DNA of 64,000 bases from Celeribacter marinus (GCF_001308265.1 NZ_CP012023.1:820932-884931), one strand, 5' to 3'. Shown: positions 1 through 10,621, counted from the first letter of the stretch. Made by a program: numbers and translations. The notes: generated by a model from the letters alone, not told the origin.

Positions 1-119
1 GAACGCACAAACGTAATGCCCGCATTCACCCGAGCAGGCGATACCACCATGCGCACAGGCGCACCGGAGTGAAGTCCCACTCCATCGAATATCACTGGTT
101 TAACGAGCGTTGTTTGCAC
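1..119 (-). CDS. lpxC: UDP-3-O-acyl-N-acetylglucosamine deacetylase, N-terminal part (runs off window)
   Basis: LpxC is the zinc deacetylase of the first committed step of lipid A synthesis, in the cytoplasm. Only the first 39 or so codons are present. Read on the minus strand from a GTG at 119-117 they give VQTTLVKPVIFDGVGLHSG and then APVRMVVSPARVNAGITFVRS, which matches the conserved LpxC N-terminus (GVGLHSG). An AGAGG sequence lies 6 bases before the GTG, and no ATG is available just upstream, so GTG is the likely start. Position directly after ftsZ is the usual alphaproteobacterial order. The zinc-binding and catalytic residues lie outside the window. Confidence 0.9.
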   Translation of the reverse strand, partial: MQTTLVKPVIFDGVGLHSGAPVRMVVSPARVNAGITFVR

Positions 120-232
120 TGCGTGCCTCTGATCTAGGGGTCGTAATAACGGTCTGCGGGGCGCGCAATACGGAACCCGCTTTATATTAGCCAGCAATTT
201 ACAGTGGGCCGCCAACCGCCTCAACACACAGA

Positions 233-251
233 TTGTAACGGTTTGTAACAG
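233..251 (-). promoter_or_regulatory. Direct repeat TTGTAAC-N3-TTGTAAC upstream of lpxC
   Basis: Two copies of TTGTAAC (GTTACAA on the coding strand) start exactly 10 bases apart, about 115 bases before the lpxC start. Tandem half-sites at one helical turn are typical of OmpR-family response regulators. An envelope regulator such as CenR or ChvI is possible, but this is inference from spacing alone. Confidence 0.35.
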
Positions 252-320
252 TCGACACCCAAGACACGCGAAAAACAGCCAATAAGATTTCTGCAGCGCG
301 GCAATGTGTTGATTAATAAA

Positions 321-350
321 GAAAAAGGCCCGCAACAGCGGACCTTTTCA
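321..350 (-). terminator. Rho-independent terminator after ftsZ
   Basis: An inverted repeat (arms about 323-333 and 338-348, one mismatch, 4-base loop) is followed on the minus strand by a run of T. It lies about 70 bases after the ftsZ stop and separates ftsZ from lpxC. The remaining 120-320 stretch contains the lpxC upstream region and no gene. Confidence 0.75.
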
Positions 351-416
351 ATACTAATTTATCCGTGATTATGACCCAACGTTATGCACACGATAGAGCC
401 AGAAATCACTCCACTA

Positions 417-2033
417 TCAGTTCGCCTGACGGCGCAAGAACGCGGGAATTTCGATTTTATCTTGTTCCGCTGCGACCTCTTGGTCCTCATCGTAGCCTTG
501 ATGTGTTTGCGTTTGTGGCTGACGCTGTGGCGCCGCCCCAAAACGCGGCTGCTGCGCGTGTGGCTTAGGGGCAGCAGGACGGGCCTGCTCTTCTGCGCCA
601 TGACCTGTCATCCGACCAATCAACGAGTTAATCCCGAACCGACCCTGCTTTTGCTCGGGCTCTGGTGCGGCTTGGCGCACTTGTGGTGCGGGCTGGCGCG
701 ACACGGCGGCTTGCAAACGTGCAAGTGTTTCGGGCGCAGGGCTTCCGGCTGGCGCAGCTTGTGGCGCAACATAGGCCTCGGCAGCATGGTCATACTGTGC
801 GTGCTGGTGAACCGGCGCATGCGCGGCGGGCTGCGCAGGGGCAGGCTGATACGCGGGCGCAGGTAGATCGTCGGAGGTATCCGCAACATGGGTGTGCGGC
901 TCATAGGACGACTGAGGCTCGAACACATCAAAGCTGGGCTGAACAGGAGCCTGAGCGGCGACAGGGGCCTCAACGGGCGCTGCGGCCACAGGAGCCTCGA
1001 CCTCAACTTGTGGCGCAAGTGGCTCGGACAAACGGCGACGCGGAACAGGCGTTTCGGCCAGATTTGTGTTGGCGTCGATGCCTGTAGCAACAACAGACAC
1101 GCGCATCGCACCTTCGAGGGTTGGGTCCATTGTGGAGCCAACAATGATGTTTGCGTCTGGATCGACCTCTTCGCGAATACGGTTCGCCGCCTCGTCCAGT
1201 TCGAACAAGGTGAGATCGGCACCGCCGGTAATGTTGATAAGAACGCCACGTGCGCCTTTGAGCGAGATTTCGTCCAACAGCGGGTTTGCAATGGCTTTCT
1301 CTGCGGCTTGGATCGCGCGATCTTCGCCCGATGCTTCGCCTGTGCCCATCATGGCTTTGCCCATTTCGTCCATGACAGCGCGCACATCGGCAAAGTCGAG
1401 GTTGATCAGGCCGGGACGAACCATAAGGTCAGTCACACCCTTAACGCCTTGATACAGAACATCGTCGGCCATGGAGAAGGCTTCGGTAAACGTTGTTTTT
1501 TCATTGGCCAGACGGAACAGGTTCTGGTTCGGGATGATGATCAGTGTGTCGACCATCTTTTGCAATTGCTCCACGCCCTCTTCGGCCTGACGCATGCGCT
1601 TAGCACCCTCAAACTGGAACGGCTTGGTCACAACACCAACGGTCAAAACGCCAAGCTCACGTGCGGCCTGAGCAATGATCGGCGCGGCACCTGTGCCCGT
1701 ACCCCCACCCATACCGGCGGTGATGAAACACATGTGAGCACCCGCAAGGTGGTCAACGATTGTTTCAATGCTTTCTTCAGCAGCGGCCGCACCAACGGAT
1801 GCACGCGCTCCTGCGCCCAATCCTTCGGTGACCTTGACGCCCATCTGTATTTTCGCGGTGGATTTGGAATGCGACAGCGCTTGCGCGTCCGTATTCGCCA
1901 CGACGAACTCAACACCCTCAAGCGCCTTTTCGATCATGTTGTTGACCGCGTTGCCACCGGCACCGCCGACTCCAAACACCGTAATTTTAGGTTTCAAGTC
2001 GTCCCGCTCGGGCATCGTGAGATTCAAAGCCAT
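417..2033 (-). CDS. ftsZ: Cell division protein FtsZ
   Basis: Tubulin-like GTPase that polymerises into the cytokinetic ring. The 538-residue protein has the GTPase core at about residues 15-330, with the tubulin signature GGGTGTG at 109-115 and the T7-loop region NLDFADVR. A long Pro/Ala/Gln-rich linker follows (about 335-520). The C-terminal peptide [14 protein letters not shown] is the FtsA/ZapA/MinC binding tail. The long linker makes it larger than the roughly 385-residue E. coli protein, as is common in alphaproteobacteria. It is the last gene before lpxC and has its own terminator. A 430-base gap separates it from ftsA, so it probably has its own promoter. Confidence 0.98.
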   Translation of the reverse strand: MALNLTMPERDDLKPKITVFGVGGAGGNAVNNMIEKALEGVEFVVANTDAQALSHSKSTAKIQMGVKVTEGLGAGARASVGAAAAEESIETIVDHLAGAHMCFITAGMGGGTGTGAAPIIAQAARELGVLTVGVVTKPFQFEGAKRMRQAEEGVEQLQKMVDTLIIIPNQNLFRLANEKTTFTEAFSMADDVLYQGVKGVTDLMVRPGLINLDFADVRAVMDEMGKAMMGTGEASGEDRAIQAAEKAIANPLLDEISLKGARGVLINITGGADLTLFELDEAANRIREEVDPDANIIVGSTMDPTLEGAMRVSVVATGIDANTNLAETPVPRRRLSEPLAPQVEVEAPVAAAPVEAPVAAQAPVQPSFDVFEPQSSYEPHTHVADTSDDLPAPAYQPAPAQPAAHAPVHQHAQYDHAAEAYVAPQAAPAGSPAPETLARLQAAVSRQPAPQVRQAAPEPEQKQGRFGINSLIGRMTGHGAEEQARPAAPKPHAQQPRFGAAPQRQPQTQTHQGYDEDQEVAAEQDKIEIPAFLRRQAN

Positions 2034-2464
2034 GATCTACCGCCTGCTTTATTGTTGTCGCGCGCCGATGCTTTTGCCAACGTCACGATATGAATATACC
2101 CACCCCTGAATCGGGGCATAGTTAACCTTTTCCACTCTAAACTTAGTCGATTTCGCTTGCCGCGTCACCCAAAAAACACAGTTTGAGCACAAAATATGGG
2201 GGCAATATTGCAAATTTAGGCGGGATTTTGCGCACAACACGAGATTTAGGCGGCCCTAGGGTCAACAAATACCACAATTAGCGCGCAAAATATCACTGCG
2301 CCGCCACAAGGGCACACGTGCATTACAGATCACAACCTTAACGTTGGTCCTAAATGTGGAGGCACTGCTCGGTGCCGTCTTGTTATATCGGTGTCGTTGC
2401 ACCTGCCGTTTGCGCAAGACTAACAGGCAAAATCAGCCGTGTGAACCGCCCTTTTACAGCGACC
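2034..2464 (-). promoter_or_regulatory. Upstream region of ftsZ
   Basis: This 431-base non-coding gap lies between ftsA and ftsZ and is AT-richer than its flanks, so it is the likely site of ftsZ promoters. The only clear structure is a 10-base direct repeat ATTTAGGCGG at 2214-2223 and 2244-2253 (30 bases start to start, same helical face). No terminator for ftsA and no perfect CtrA TTAA-N7-TTAA site was found by eye. Confidence 0.5.
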
Positions 2465-3796
2465 TCACCAGTTTTCTTTAAACCACCGCACAGCGCGTTT
2501 GAGAGAGCGCGCGGGATAGCTATCAACTGGCACCTCAAAATCCCACCACTCGTCTTGCGGATGCGCAGCAAATAGGCACAACCCAACAGCGGAGGCAAAG
2601 GCCGCGCCAGTGGCCGCTTGTGGCAAGCCTTGCACACGCAATGGACGCCCGATGCGCACCTGCTGGCCCAGAATTTTCGGTGCGAGGGTTTCAAGACCGG
2701 GGATTTGGCTGCCCCCGCCTGTCAGCACGATCTGCTGTGACGGTAGGTGCTCAAAGCCCGCAGCATCCAGACGCTCACGCACCCCTTCGAGGATTTCCTC
2801 AACCCGCGGGCGCATAATGGCAATGAGGTCAGAGCGCGACACGGTGCGGCGGTCTTTGTCCCAATCGCCGCTATCACCCCCCACTTCGATCATTTCACGG
2901 TCATCCATGCCCGTGGCATGAACGCCGCCGTAGAATGTCTTGATCCGTTCCGCCGTGGCCGTGGGAATTTGTAGACCCATCGCAATATCGGAGGTGACAT
3001 GTTCGCCGCCCATCCGCACGCTATCCGCATAGATCATGTGTTTTTTCATGAAGATCGACACATCGGTCGACCCGCCGCCAAGATCAACACAGGCCGCGCC
3101 AAGCTCTTGTTCGTCCTCAACCAACGCCGAGATGCCTGAAACATAAGCGCCAGACGCGAGGCCCGCCACTTCGAGATCACAACGCTTAATGCAATAAAGC
3201 AGGTTTTGAATGGTGGCGCTGTCAACGGTGAGCATATGCATATCACACGCAAGCGTTTGGCCAATCTGGCCGCGCGGGTCGCCCAAGCCAGAGCGATGGT
3301 CTAGCGCAAAGTTGACAGGCTGCGCATGCAAAACCTCGCGGTGCGCGCCGTAATCAGGTTGATCACAGGCCGCCAGAACACGCGCGACATCTTGTTCGGA
3401 GACGATGTTGCCGTCGACCTCGACCTGACCGTCAAGCCCATAGGAGCGCGGTGCGCCGCCCGAGAAACACGCGATGACGTGATCAACGCGGGTTTGGGCC
3501 ATTTTCTGCGCCGCCTGCACGGCGGTGCGAATGGCGCGTTCGGTTTCGGACATGGCGTCAATTTCGCCAAAGCGCACGCCGCGAGAGCGCGTTGTTGCCG
3601 CCCCTATGACGCGAAAGGACGATTGCCCCGCCATGGATCCGACCCCTTCGGAGCCCGCGAACCGATCACCGTCAAAGCGCAACACAAGACACGCAATCTT
3701 GGACGTGCCCACATCGAGGATGGCCACAACCCCGCGCTGAAGAGCGGCATTTCGCATATTACGCATGGCACGTTGTGCGGCATAAAGGTCAGTCAT
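2465..3796 (-). CDS. ftsA: Cell division protein FtsA
   Basis: Actin-like ATPase that anchors FtsZ to the membrane and recruits later division proteins. The 443-residue protein starts with a basic segment and then VVAILDVGTSKIACLV (phosphate-1 motif). It contains AACVDLGGGSTDVSIF (phosphate-2) and IVLTGGGSQIPG (adenosine motif). The C-terminus SLKRAVRWFKENW is the amphipathic membrane-targeting helix. The start codon overlaps the end of ftsQ by 4 bases (ATGA), which suggests translational coupling. Confidence 0.97.
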   Translation of the reverse strand: MTDLYAAQRAMRNMRNAALQRGVVAILDVGTSKIACLVLRFDGDRFAGSEGVGSMAGQSSFRVIGAATTRSRGVRFGEIDAMSETERAIRTAVQAAQKMAQTRVDHVIACFSGGAPRSYGLDGQVEVDGNIVSEQDVARVLAACDQPDYGAHREVLHAQPVNFALDHRSGLGDPRGQIGQTLACDMHMLTVDSATIQNLLYCIKRCDLEVAGLASGAYVSGISALVEDEQELGAACVDLGGGSTDVSIFMKKHMIYADSVRMGGEHVTSDIAMGLQIPTATAERIKTFYGGVHATGMDDREMIEVGGDSGDWDKDRRTVSRSDLIAIMRPRVEEILEGVRERLDAAGFEHLPSQQIVLTGGGSQIPGLETLAPKILGQQVRIGRPLRVQGLPQAATGAAFASAVGLCLFAAHPQDEWWDFEVPVDSYPARSLKRAVRWFKENW

Positions 3797-4800
3797 TGAA
3801 AGGACACTCCAAGTTCCAAACCTTTGATCTTTCGCATATCGTCATGCGCGATCTCGGTCAGTCGTAAGGTGGGCCGCGACGGGTTGCGCAGGTCCACATG
3901 GGTTACATCGCGATCCAAAAGGTCTTGGGCTTGGTCAAGCGCAATCACCTGCGCCAAAGCGCCGATCGGATTTTTTTCGGGTAGCAAAATGGTTTGGCCG
4001 TGGTCCAGCACAATGTCCCAACGCCGCTCGCCAATCCGCATCAGGCCACGCACACGCGGCAAAATTGGGCCGGACACGCGTAGAATGGATGCGGCCTGCG
4101 CGATCATAATATTCGCGCCCTCACCCGCCACCAAGGGCAGGTTTGGAAACTCAAGGCGGCTGTCGATTTGGGCCACGCGGTGGCCGGTATGATCCAACAG
4201 CTCAAGTCCGTTTGGACCGCGCCACACGAATGTTGGCACCCGCTCGGTGACATCGACCTGCAAAATGCCGCCTGCACGCACACGCAAACCGACATCAGCG
4301 ACCGCATCAAGCCCTTCGATCCGCTCCATCATCCCTTCAAGATCAAGTTCAAAAGATGATACGGGGAATTCAACATGTGCAACGTCGCGCACGGTTTGCG
4401 CAAGGCCGTCCGACACACCGTCTACGGCCATCAGTTTGACCATAAATTCGGGACGGTTTTGAACCTCGCGTTTCACCGCGCCGTAGCTGTCCGCAAAATT
4501 TTGGCGATGATCTGCATCCGCAAACCAAATAGCCACACAAGCCGCAATGCCCAACACCGGAGCCATCCGGCGCATAAAGAACCGAAAAGACGGGGTGAGC
4601 CAGAGGCGGCTCATCCGGTAGGCGGTGCGCGATGGCGCAGGATCACGCGGCAACGCGGGCGCGTCGACACTCTTGCTGCGCCCGCCCATCACACGCGCTA
4701 CGGCCTCGGACACCAATGCGGAGCCTCCATCAACAGCGCGGCGCGCGGTGGTAGGCGGCAAGGGTGCGGGGCGAAACTGGCCGCTGTTTATCGGTTGCAT
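3793..4800 (-). CDS. ftsQ: Cell division protein FtsQ
   Basis: Bitopic membrane protein that links cytoplasmic and periplasmic divisome parts (FtsQLB complex). I chose ATG 4800 ([16 protein letters not shown], 335 residues), because a GGAGG precedes it and it overlaps the ddl stop by 13 bases. The frame stays open 50 codons further upstream, but that part lies inside ddl and does not look like FtsQ. There is a basic cytoplasmic tail, one transmembrane segment near residues 85-105 ([13 protein letters not shown]), and a POTRA-like and FtsQ beta domain behind it. Its end overlaps ftsA. Confidence 0.93.
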   Translation of the reverse strand: MQPINSGQFRPAPLPPTTARRAVDGGSALVSEAVARVMGGRSKSVDAPALPRDPAPSRTAYRMSRLWLTPSFRFFMRRMAPVLGIAACVAIWFADADHRQNFADSYGAVKREVQNRPEFMVKLMAVDGVSDGLAQTVRDVAHVEFPVSSFELDLEGMMERIEGLDAVADVGLRVRAGGILQVDVTERVPTFVWRGPNGLELLDHTGHRVAQIDSRLEFPNLPLVAGEGANIMIAQAASILRVSGPILPRVRGLMRIGERRWDIVLDHGQTILLPEKNPIGALAQVIALDQAQDLLDRDVTHVDLRNPSRPTLRLTEIAHDDMRKIKGLELGVSFQ

Positions 4801-5699
4801 GACGCATCCTCCACCATCCACGTGACAAACTGGCCATAGCTCAATCCGGCCTCTTGGGCCTGTTCGGGCGACAGAGATGTCGGAGTCATGCCCGGTTGCG
4901 TGTTGGTTTCCAACAAGATCAGACCCGCAACGCCCTTGGCCTCGTCCCACCGGAAATCAGTGCGCGAGACACCACGACACCCGAGTGCTGCGTGCGCACG
5001 CAGAGCATAGTCCTGACAAGCGGCGGCAATATCGGCGGGAATATCCGCGGGGCAAACGTGGCGCGATCCACCGGCGGTGTATTTCGCCTCGAAATCATAC
5101 CAACCATCGACGATGATGTCGGTCACGCACAAGGCGCGTTCGCCCATCACGGTGCACGTCAACTCACGCCCCGGAGCAAAGGCCTCGACCATCACAACGG
5201 CGGGCATATCATCGGCCATGCGCGGCGCGTTGCTGCCCTCATGGACGATATAGACCCCCACAGACGAGCCCTCATTATAGGGCTTCACCACGTAGGGAGG
5301 TGCCATTACATGGCCTGCCTCAACCTCGGCGCGCGTGGCCAAACGGCTTTCGGCGACAGGCAATCCAACAGCACGGTAAATCTCTTTGGTCTTTTCCTTG
5401 TCCATCGCCAAGGCAGACGACAAAACGCCAGAATGTGTGTAGGGAAGTTTGAGCCATTCAAGCAGACCTTGGATACAGCCATCTTCGCCGTAACGGCCAT
5501 GCAGGGCATTAAATACTACATCGGGGCGCGCGGCCAAGAGACGCGCGGCGACATCATCGCCCGCATCAATCTCTACCACATCAAATCCTTCGTCCCTCAG
5601 TGCGGCTGCGCATCCACGCCCAGACGACAGTGACACCTCGCGCTCTGCGCTTGGGCCACCCATCAATACCGCTACTTTCGGGGATTGCCTGCTCGACAT
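4788..5699 (-). CDS. ddl: D-alanine--D-alanine ligase
   Basis: ATP-grasp ligase that makes the D-Ala-D-Ala dipeptide for MurF, in the cytoplasm. The protein from ATG 5699 is 303 residues, the usual length. It begins [24 protein letters not shown], where [11 protein letters not shown] is the Ddl N-terminal signature. [16 protein letters not shown] is the ATP-grasp core and [11 protein letters not shown] the Mg/D-Ala site. An in-frame ATG at 5780 would add 27 residues that are not conserved-looking, and neither start has a strong ribosome site. It overlaps ftsQ by 13 bases and lies 175 bases after murB. Confidence 0.95.
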   Translation of the reverse strand: MSSRQSPKVAVLMGGPSAEREVSLSSGRGCAAALRDEGFDVVEIDAGDDVAARLLAARPDVVFNALHGRYGEDGCIQGLLEWLKLPYTHSGVLSSALAMDKEKTKEIYRAVGLPVAESRLATRAEVEAGHVMAPPYVVKPYNEGSSVGVYIVHEGSNAPRMADDMPAVVMVEAFAPGRELTCTVMGERALCVTDIIVDGWYDFEAKYTAGGSRHVCPADIPADIAAACQDYALRAHAALGCRGVSRTDFRWDEAKGVAGLILLETNTQPGMTPTSLSPEQAQEAGLSYGQFVTWMVEDASCNR

Positions 5700-5874
5700 A
5701 CCCACCAAAGCCTCATGTTCGGAGCCAATTGTTTGGCCCTCATTCTCATTTCGAAGTCGCGAGACTCCATAGTGACGCACACATTGGCACGCCAGTCTTA
5801 GCCCAAAGGCTCATCGCAATATGGAAGCTGCTCAGCCCCCGTCCGCATGCCCCTTATAAACGGAGCTTTGCGGG

Positions 5875-6834
5875 TTACGCCTTGGGAAGACCTGCGGGAA
5901 TTGGCTCCCCGTCAAACTCACCGACACGCATAATTTCCCACTCTAACGTAAGTCCCGAATTTTGGAACACTTTTTTTCGGACATCTTCACCCAAAGATTC
6001 CAAATCATGCGCGGTAGCGGCACCTGTGTTAATCATAAAGTTGGAATGCTTCTCGCTCATCTGTGCGCCGCCCACGCGTGCACCGCGCATACCTGCGTCA
6101 TCGATGACCTTCCATGCCTTGAGATCATGGACATCATCGGCCTTGCCAGTCGAGCTAAAGCCCGCAGGATTGCGAAAGGTCGACCCTGCGCTGCGCTCCT
6201 TGACGGGTTGGGTCGCATCACGTTTGGCAAGTTGATCGTGCATGCGTGCCTCCAACATCGCCGCATCCGCGTGCTCGGCTTCAAACGTGGCCTCAATCAA
6301 AACCCAACCGTCCGGCAGATCGCTTTGGCGGTATTGAAAGTTTAAATCGTCTTTGGTGAGCGTGACCAATGCACCGGCCCGCGTGAGTGCACGCGCTGAC
6401 ACGAAATGATCCGCCACATAGGAGCCGTAGCACCCTGCGTTCATCCGCACAGCGCCCCCGATTGCTCCGGGAATTGTGCGCAAAAACGTCAGATCAAGCC
6501 CCTGTGCGGCCGCCTTGCGCGCCACATGCGCATCAAGCGCGGCAACTCCAGCGGTCACCCGACCCGCCTTTGCATCGATCTCAATGGCGTTAAAGCCGCG
6601 CCCCATACGTATCACAACCGCCCGAAGACCGCCATCGCGCACGATAAGATTGGACCCAACACCCATCGCAAAGACCGGCACATCGGGGGCAAGTCGCGCA
6701 AGGAAGGCCTGTAGATCGTCAACATCAGCGGGTTGAAACAGCGCGTCAGCAGGACCACCCACACGCAACCATGTGAGATCGGCAAGTGGGCGTTGTAGCG
6801 TAAGCGGGCCACGGGTATCGGGATAAACTGTCAT
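5875..6834 (-). CDS. murB: UDP-N-acetylenolpyruvoylglucosamine reductase MurB
   Basis: FAD-dependent reductase that converts enolpyruvyl-UDP-GlcNAc to UDP-MurNAc. At 319 residues it is a type II MurB. FAD-binding features include [11 protein letters not shown] near residue 25, [12 protein letters not shown], and [21 protein letters not shown]. The catalytic serine lies in [10 protein letters not shown]. The C-terminal [10 protein letters not shown] fits the family. It stands between the DUF2484 gene and ddl in the cell-wall cluster. The 5700-5874 gap to ddl shows no recognisable element. Confidence 0.96.
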   Translation of the reverse strand: MTVYPDTRGPLTLQRPLADLTWLRVGGPADALFQPADVDDLQAFLARLAPDVPVFAMGVGSNLIVRDGGLRAVVIRMGRGFNAIEIDAKAGRVTAGVAALDAHVARKAAAQGLDLTFLRTIPGAIGGAVRMNAGCYGSYVADHFVSARALTRAGALVTLTKDDLNFQYRQSDLPDGWVLIEATFEAEHADAAMLEARMHDQLAKRDATQPVKERSAGSTFRNPAGFSSTGKADDVHDLKAWKVIDDAGMRGARVGGAQMSEKHSNFMINTGAATAHDLESLGEDVRKKVFQNSGLTLEWEIMRVGEFDGEPIPAGLPKA

Positions 6835-6888
6835 GGATCGGGCTATATCAGGGGCGATGGACCGTGGGAATCCCCTATTCGCACGCGC

Positions 6889-7149
6889 TCACTCTGCCGG
6901 ACCTTTAATCGTCGTGCGCTTCAGCCAGCGACCAAAATAAATCACGGGCCACCGCAGGATCGACACGCCAGCGGCCAAGACGATCAATCCAACCCACGGA
7001 CCATTCTCATACGTCACGTAGCCCACGATCGGCACACCGGCGGCGATCAACACATAGGCTTGGCGCCAATGGTTGCTTTTGGACGGAACCATCGCAACGA
7101 CATTGGCGGCAATAGCCCAAAGGCACGCCAAAATAAGGGAAATAGACAT
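6889..7149 (-). CDS. DUF2484 family membrane protein
   Basis: Short membrane protein of 86 residues with three hydrophobic stretches (about 3-20, 30-45 and 52-75), starting MSISLILACLWAIAANVVAMVPSKSNHW. This pattern and the place next to murB identify the DUF2484 family seen in Rhodobacteraceae; its function is unknown. ATG 7149 is preceded by AGGAGG at a good distance. The reading frame continues upstream to 7482, but that extension is not membrane-like and lacks a ribosome site. Possible accessory of cell-wall synthesis, by location only. Confidence 0.8.
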   Translation of the reverse strand: MSISLILACLWAIAANVVAMVPSKSNHWRQAYVLIAAGVPIVGYVTYENGPWVGLIVLAAGVSILRWPVIYFGRWLKRTTIKGPAE

Positions 7150-7360
7150 GTACGGCCTCCTGTCATCTCTTGGTGGTCTCACCTGTGCCAAAAAACGTAT
7201 GGCGGGCGTTCGAAACAAAGACATGGCAGCGACGATACGAATACAAACAGACGAAAACGCGTCAGCAGTGACGCATATCTGGTCCGTTCCTAGTTTGTTA
7301 ATGGTAACGGAGCAAGGGATAGCGTTGCAAGAGCCGATATGCATCTGGGCAAATCCAATG

Positions 7361-8554
7361 TCAAAGCCCCTGTCCCGCCAGTCCAAAGACGACCAAAGCC
7401 AAAACAGACAAAACCAAACCCATATAAGGCACCCAGTTGGGAACGCGAAACGGCGCGGATGGCGTGCGGCGTTTAAGATCAATCAACGCGCCATTGACCA
7501 AGGCAAAGACGATCAACAAAATGAACGAGGTAACCCCCGCCAAATCCGCCACTGGCAACGTCAGCGCCGCAACGATCACACAGACGCCGACCAGAAGCGT
7601 CGCAAAAACAGGCGTCCCAAAGCGCGCATGTGCGTGGTGAAACACACCCAACACCCCGCCGCGCTGCCCCAATCCGTAGAGCACGCGTGCCGCCATCACC
7701 ATTTGCGCAAGCACGCCATTGAGCGCCGCCACGACAGCAATCAACGACAACATGCGACCATCGCCCCCCCGCGCCGCTTCATACACAAGCGCCAGTGGAC
7801 GATCGGACAGGGCCAACGCATCTATCGGCACGGCACGCACCGCCGCAGTTGTTACGCCAGCATAGAGCAGTGTCGTAATGAGAAGGGACGCGATAATGGC
7901 AATCGGTAGGGTGCGCGTGGGATTACGGACCTCCTCGGCCATGTTCACGATGTCCTCGAATCCGATGAAGGCAAAGAACGCGAGTGTGGCCGCGACGCCG
8001 ATTCCTGGCAGGTAGAGCGATGCAGGTGCGGCCCAATCGGGCGACACGGGCGCGCTCCATCCGGCCCAGATCACCAACGCCAATCCGCCGATTTCGATCA
8101 TCGTAAAGAGGGCGGCAAGTGCTAGGCTTTCAAGCACTCCAACGAGGGCGACCGTGATCAAACCTCCCCCAAGCACGATCACCACAATATCCCACGGCAG
8201 ATCAAACACACCCGTGAGATAGCCCGCGCCCCCGCGCAAAACGGCCGCAGCCGACACGGTGCCCGCCGCCACAATGCCAAGCCCGACAATGACGCCAAGC
8301 GTGCGCGAGCCGAACCCCGCCTCAATATAAGCGGCCTCCCCTGCGGCTTGGGGAATGCGGGTGGACAGCTCGGAATAAGATAGCGCCGATGGAGCAGCGA
8401 TTAGCCCCGCAAGCAAAAAGGCAAGGGGCGCGTAGATCCCTGCATGGGCAGCAACAGCCCCCACCAAGACGTAAATCCCCGCGCCAACCATCACGCCCAC
8501 GCCATATGCCGTGAGCAACACCGGCCCGATGCGCCGCTTTAACGCCTCAGCCAT
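7361..8554 (-). CDS. APC-family amino-acid permease
   Basis: Polytopic inner-membrane transporter of the amino acid-polyamine-organocation superfamily, 397 residues with about 11-12 hydrophobic segments. The early motif GVGVMVGAGIYVLVG (about residues 16-30) is the APC substrate/ion site on helix 1, and FIGFEDIVNMAEEVRNPTRTLPIAI is the conserved motif after helix 6. ATG 8554 follows GGGAGGCGGATT and overlaps the preceding small membrane gene by 8 bases, so the two are probably co-translated. The substrate cannot be read from sequence. It is an accessory insertion in the cell-wall cluster. Confidence 0.85.
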   Translation of the reverse strand: MAEALKRRIGPVLLTAYGVGVMVGAGIYVLVGAVAAHAGIYAPLAFLLAGLIAAPSALSYSELSTRIPQAAGEAAYIEAGFGSRTLGVIVGLGIVAAGTVSAAAVLRGGAGYLTGVFDLPWDIVVIVLGGGLITVALVGVLESLALAALFTMIEIGGLALVIWAGWSAPVSPDWAAPASLYLPGIGVAATLAFFAFIGFEDIVNMAEEVRNPTRTLPIAIIASLLITTLLYAGVTTAAVRAVPIDALALSDRPLALVYEAARGGDGRMLSLIAVVAALNGVLAQMVMAARVLYGLGQRGGVLGVFHHAHARFGTPVFATLLVGVCVIVAALTLPVADLAGVTSFILLIVFALVNGALIDLKRRTPSAPFRVPNWVPYMGLVLSVLALVVFGLAGQGL

Positions 8555-8834
8555 AATCCGCCTCCCGTCTGCGTTTTGCCATGCCAAACAGAACGCCAAT
8601 CCCCAACGCCGGTAGCGCCACTGGCAGGCTGACAATCAGATAAAACACGGCTACGCGGCGGGCTTCAGTTTGCAAAACTCCCGTGAAAAACCCCACGGTG
8701 ATTGCCGCCACGATCACGACCGCACCGACAATCCACAGCCATTTGGGCGCACGCGAGAACACATAACCCACGCCGCCCAATGCCAGAAAAGACATGAGAA
8801 TCTTGAACAATAAAGAGCCGTTTATCTGATCCAT
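8547..8834 (-). CDS. Small three-helix membrane protein, unknown function
   Basis: Protein of 95 residues with hydrophobic stretches at about 8-24 (ILMSFLALGGVGYVF), 31-51 (WLWIVGAVVIVAAITVGFFTGV) and 62-84, and a charged C-terminus KRRREADYG. I recognise no family. It overlaps the permease start by 8 bases, so it is likely expressed with it. Confidence 0.6.
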   Translation of the reverse strand: MDQINGSLLFKILMSFLALGGVGYVFSRAPKWLWIVGAVVIVAAITVGFFTGVLQTEARRVAVFYLIVSLPVALPALGIGVLFGMAKRRREADYG

Positions 8835-8902
8835 GATCCGACCCTACGCCACCAAATCGTCGCCGTCTGTGCGCTAGAACAAAGTGTGGCGCGATATTTG
8901 CA

Positions 8903-9217
8903 CTATTGGGCCGTGGTCCCTCGCCGCTTGAGAAGCAACCCGAGAGCCGCACCAATGCTCAATGCGACCAAGACAACCGGCCACATATACAGGCTCATTG
9001 CGATCACCATACGCACCCCCATCCCCGCAAAAGGGATCGAAAGCCCAAGGGAGAGAGCCGCGCGGATGAGGGCGTAGACCCCAAAAACCATTAGGCAGTA
9101 TTTAAACCGCCACGCCAGACACAGACCTAGCACCAACCAGAACACGATGAGAATGAGGATACTCACAACAGCCGCCGCTAGGGTTTGGACAGGCGCGCAG
9201 GCAGGCCGGTCGCCCAT
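8903..9217 (-). CDS. Small membrane protein, unknown function
   Basis: About 104 residues, nearly all hydrophobic after residue 12, with segments such as [40 protein letters not shown] and [27 protein letters not shown], ending [11 protein letters not shown] 9217 has CAGGGA upstream and overlaps the murC 3' end by 40 bases. An ATG at 9244 (overlap 67 bases) or a GTG near 9180 (almost no overlap) are alternatives. Likely cotranscribed with murC. Confidence 0.6.
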   Translation of the reverse strand: MGDRPACAPVQTLAAAVVSILILIVFWLVLGLCLAWRFKYCLMVFGVYALIRAALSLGLSIPFAGMGVRMVIAMSLYMWPVVLVALSIGAALGLLLKRRGTTAQ

Positions 9218-10587
9218 GTGGAAATTGTCCCTGCCCCAAGGCATACGACAATATCGCCGTCGCGTGCTTGCTCACGCACCAGTCGCTCCAGATCGTCCTC
9301 GGACGTCACCGCACGCGCATGACGGTGACCGTGACGGATCAGACCCGCGACGAGGTCATCACGGCCCGCGCCCTCAATCGGTTCTTCGCCAGCTGCATAA
9401 ATATCGGCAATGCCAACCACATCCGCCTCGTTAAAGCAGGTGCAAAAATCCTCGAACAGCGAGTGTAGACGCGAATAGCGATGCGGCTGGTGTACGGCGA
9501 TCACACGACCGCCCTCGTCGCCAATAGCCTGACGGGCGGCCTTGAGTACGGCGGCAATCTCGACGGGGTGGTGGCCATAGTCGTCAATGATGGTCACGCC
9601 ATTCACTTCGCCCACACGGGTAAAGCGGCGGTTGACGCCCCCGAACTCAGCAAGCGCTTGTTTGATCTCGGCAGCCTTCATACCCAGATGGCGGGCAACG
9701 GCAACGGCGGACAGCGCGTTGGAGACGTTGTGATCTCCGGGCATCGGTAGCGTACAGCCCTCGATCGTAATCCCGTCCGTTGCCAGAACGATGTCAAAAT
9801 GCGCGACACCCTTTTTATAGGTCAGATTGGTCGCGCGCACGTCCGCTTGGGCGTTAAAGCCATAGGTGACCACGCGGCGATCTGTGATCTTGCCCACGAG
9901 GCTTTGCACCTCGGGGTGATCGGTACAGCACACGGCCAAACCGTAAAACGGGATGTTGGACACAAAGTCGTAAAAGCCTTTGCGCAGCGTGTCGAAATCG
10001 CCCCAATGTTCCATGTGTTCGGGATCGATATTGGTCACAATGGCGATCGTCGCGGGTAGGCGGTTAAACGTGCCGTCACTCTCATCGGCCTCCACCACCA
10101 TCCAATCGCTCTCGCCCACACGCGCATTCGAGCCATAGGCGTGGATAATACCGCCGTTGATCACGGTTGGGTCAATGCCGCCTTGATCCAAGAGGGCCGC
10201 GACCATGGTCGTGGTTGTGGTTTTGCCGTGCGTCCCCGCAACGGCGATGTTGGATTTGAGACGCATCAATTCGGCAAGCATTTCCGCACGGCGCACAACA
10301 GGCAGTCCCTTGAGGCGTGCTGCATCCAGTTCGGGGTTGCCCGTTTTAATGGCCGATGAAATCACGACAACTTCGGCATTTTCAAGATTTTCGGCCTTTT
10401 GGCCCACAAAAATCTCCGCGCCAAGCTCAGCCAGACGGTCGGTGATCTTCGACGCTTTTAGGTCGGACCCCTGAACGGTGTAGCCAAAGTTCAACAACAC
10501 TTCCGCAATGCCCGACATGCCGATGCCGCCAATACCGACAAAATGGATGGGACCGATTTCGGTGGGAAGTTTTGTCGTTGCGTTCAT
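9178..10587 (-). CDS. murC: UDP-N-acetylmuramate--L-alanine ligase
   Basis: First Mur ligase: it adds L-Ala to UDP-MurNAc with ATP, in the cytoplasm. The 469 residues show an N-terminal Rossmann-like motif [17 protein letters not shown] (15-31) that binds the UDP part, the P-loop [13 protein letters not shown] (115-127), the Mg/ATP part [10 protein letters not shown], and the C-terminal domain with [10 protein letters not shown]. Length and motifs are normal. It follows murG with a 34-base gap. Confidence 0.97.
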   Translation of the reverse strand: MNATTKLPTEIGPIHFVGIGGIGMSGIAEVLLNFGYTVQGSDLKASKITDRLAELGAEIFVGQKAENLENAEVVVISSAIKTGNPELDAARLKGLPVVRRAEMLAELMRLKSNIAVAGTHGKTTTTTMVAALLDQGGIDPTVINGGIIHAYGSNARVGESDWMVVEADESDGTFNRLPATIAIVTNIDPEHMEHWGDFDTLRKGFYDFVSNIPFYGLAVCCTDHPEVQSLVGKITDRRVVTYGFNAQADVRATNLTYKKGVAHFDIVLATDGITIEGCTLPMPGDHNVSNALSAVAVARHLGMKAAEIKQALAEFGGVNRRFTRVGEVNGVTIIDDYGHHPVEIAAVLKAARQAIGDEGGRVIAVHQPHRYSRLHSLFEDFCTCFNEADVVGIADIYAAGEEPIEGAGRDDLVAGLIRHGHRHARAVTSEDDLERLVREQARDGDIVVCLGAGTISTWATGLPARLSKP

Positions 10588-10621
10588 CGTCTCGTCTCTT
10601 TCACTCTTACAGTTTGCGCGC

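Noticed and set aside
888..2093. Long open frame antisense to ftsZ (about 400 codons)
   Set aside because: It mirrors ftsZ codon structure, has no ribosome site and no family motifs.
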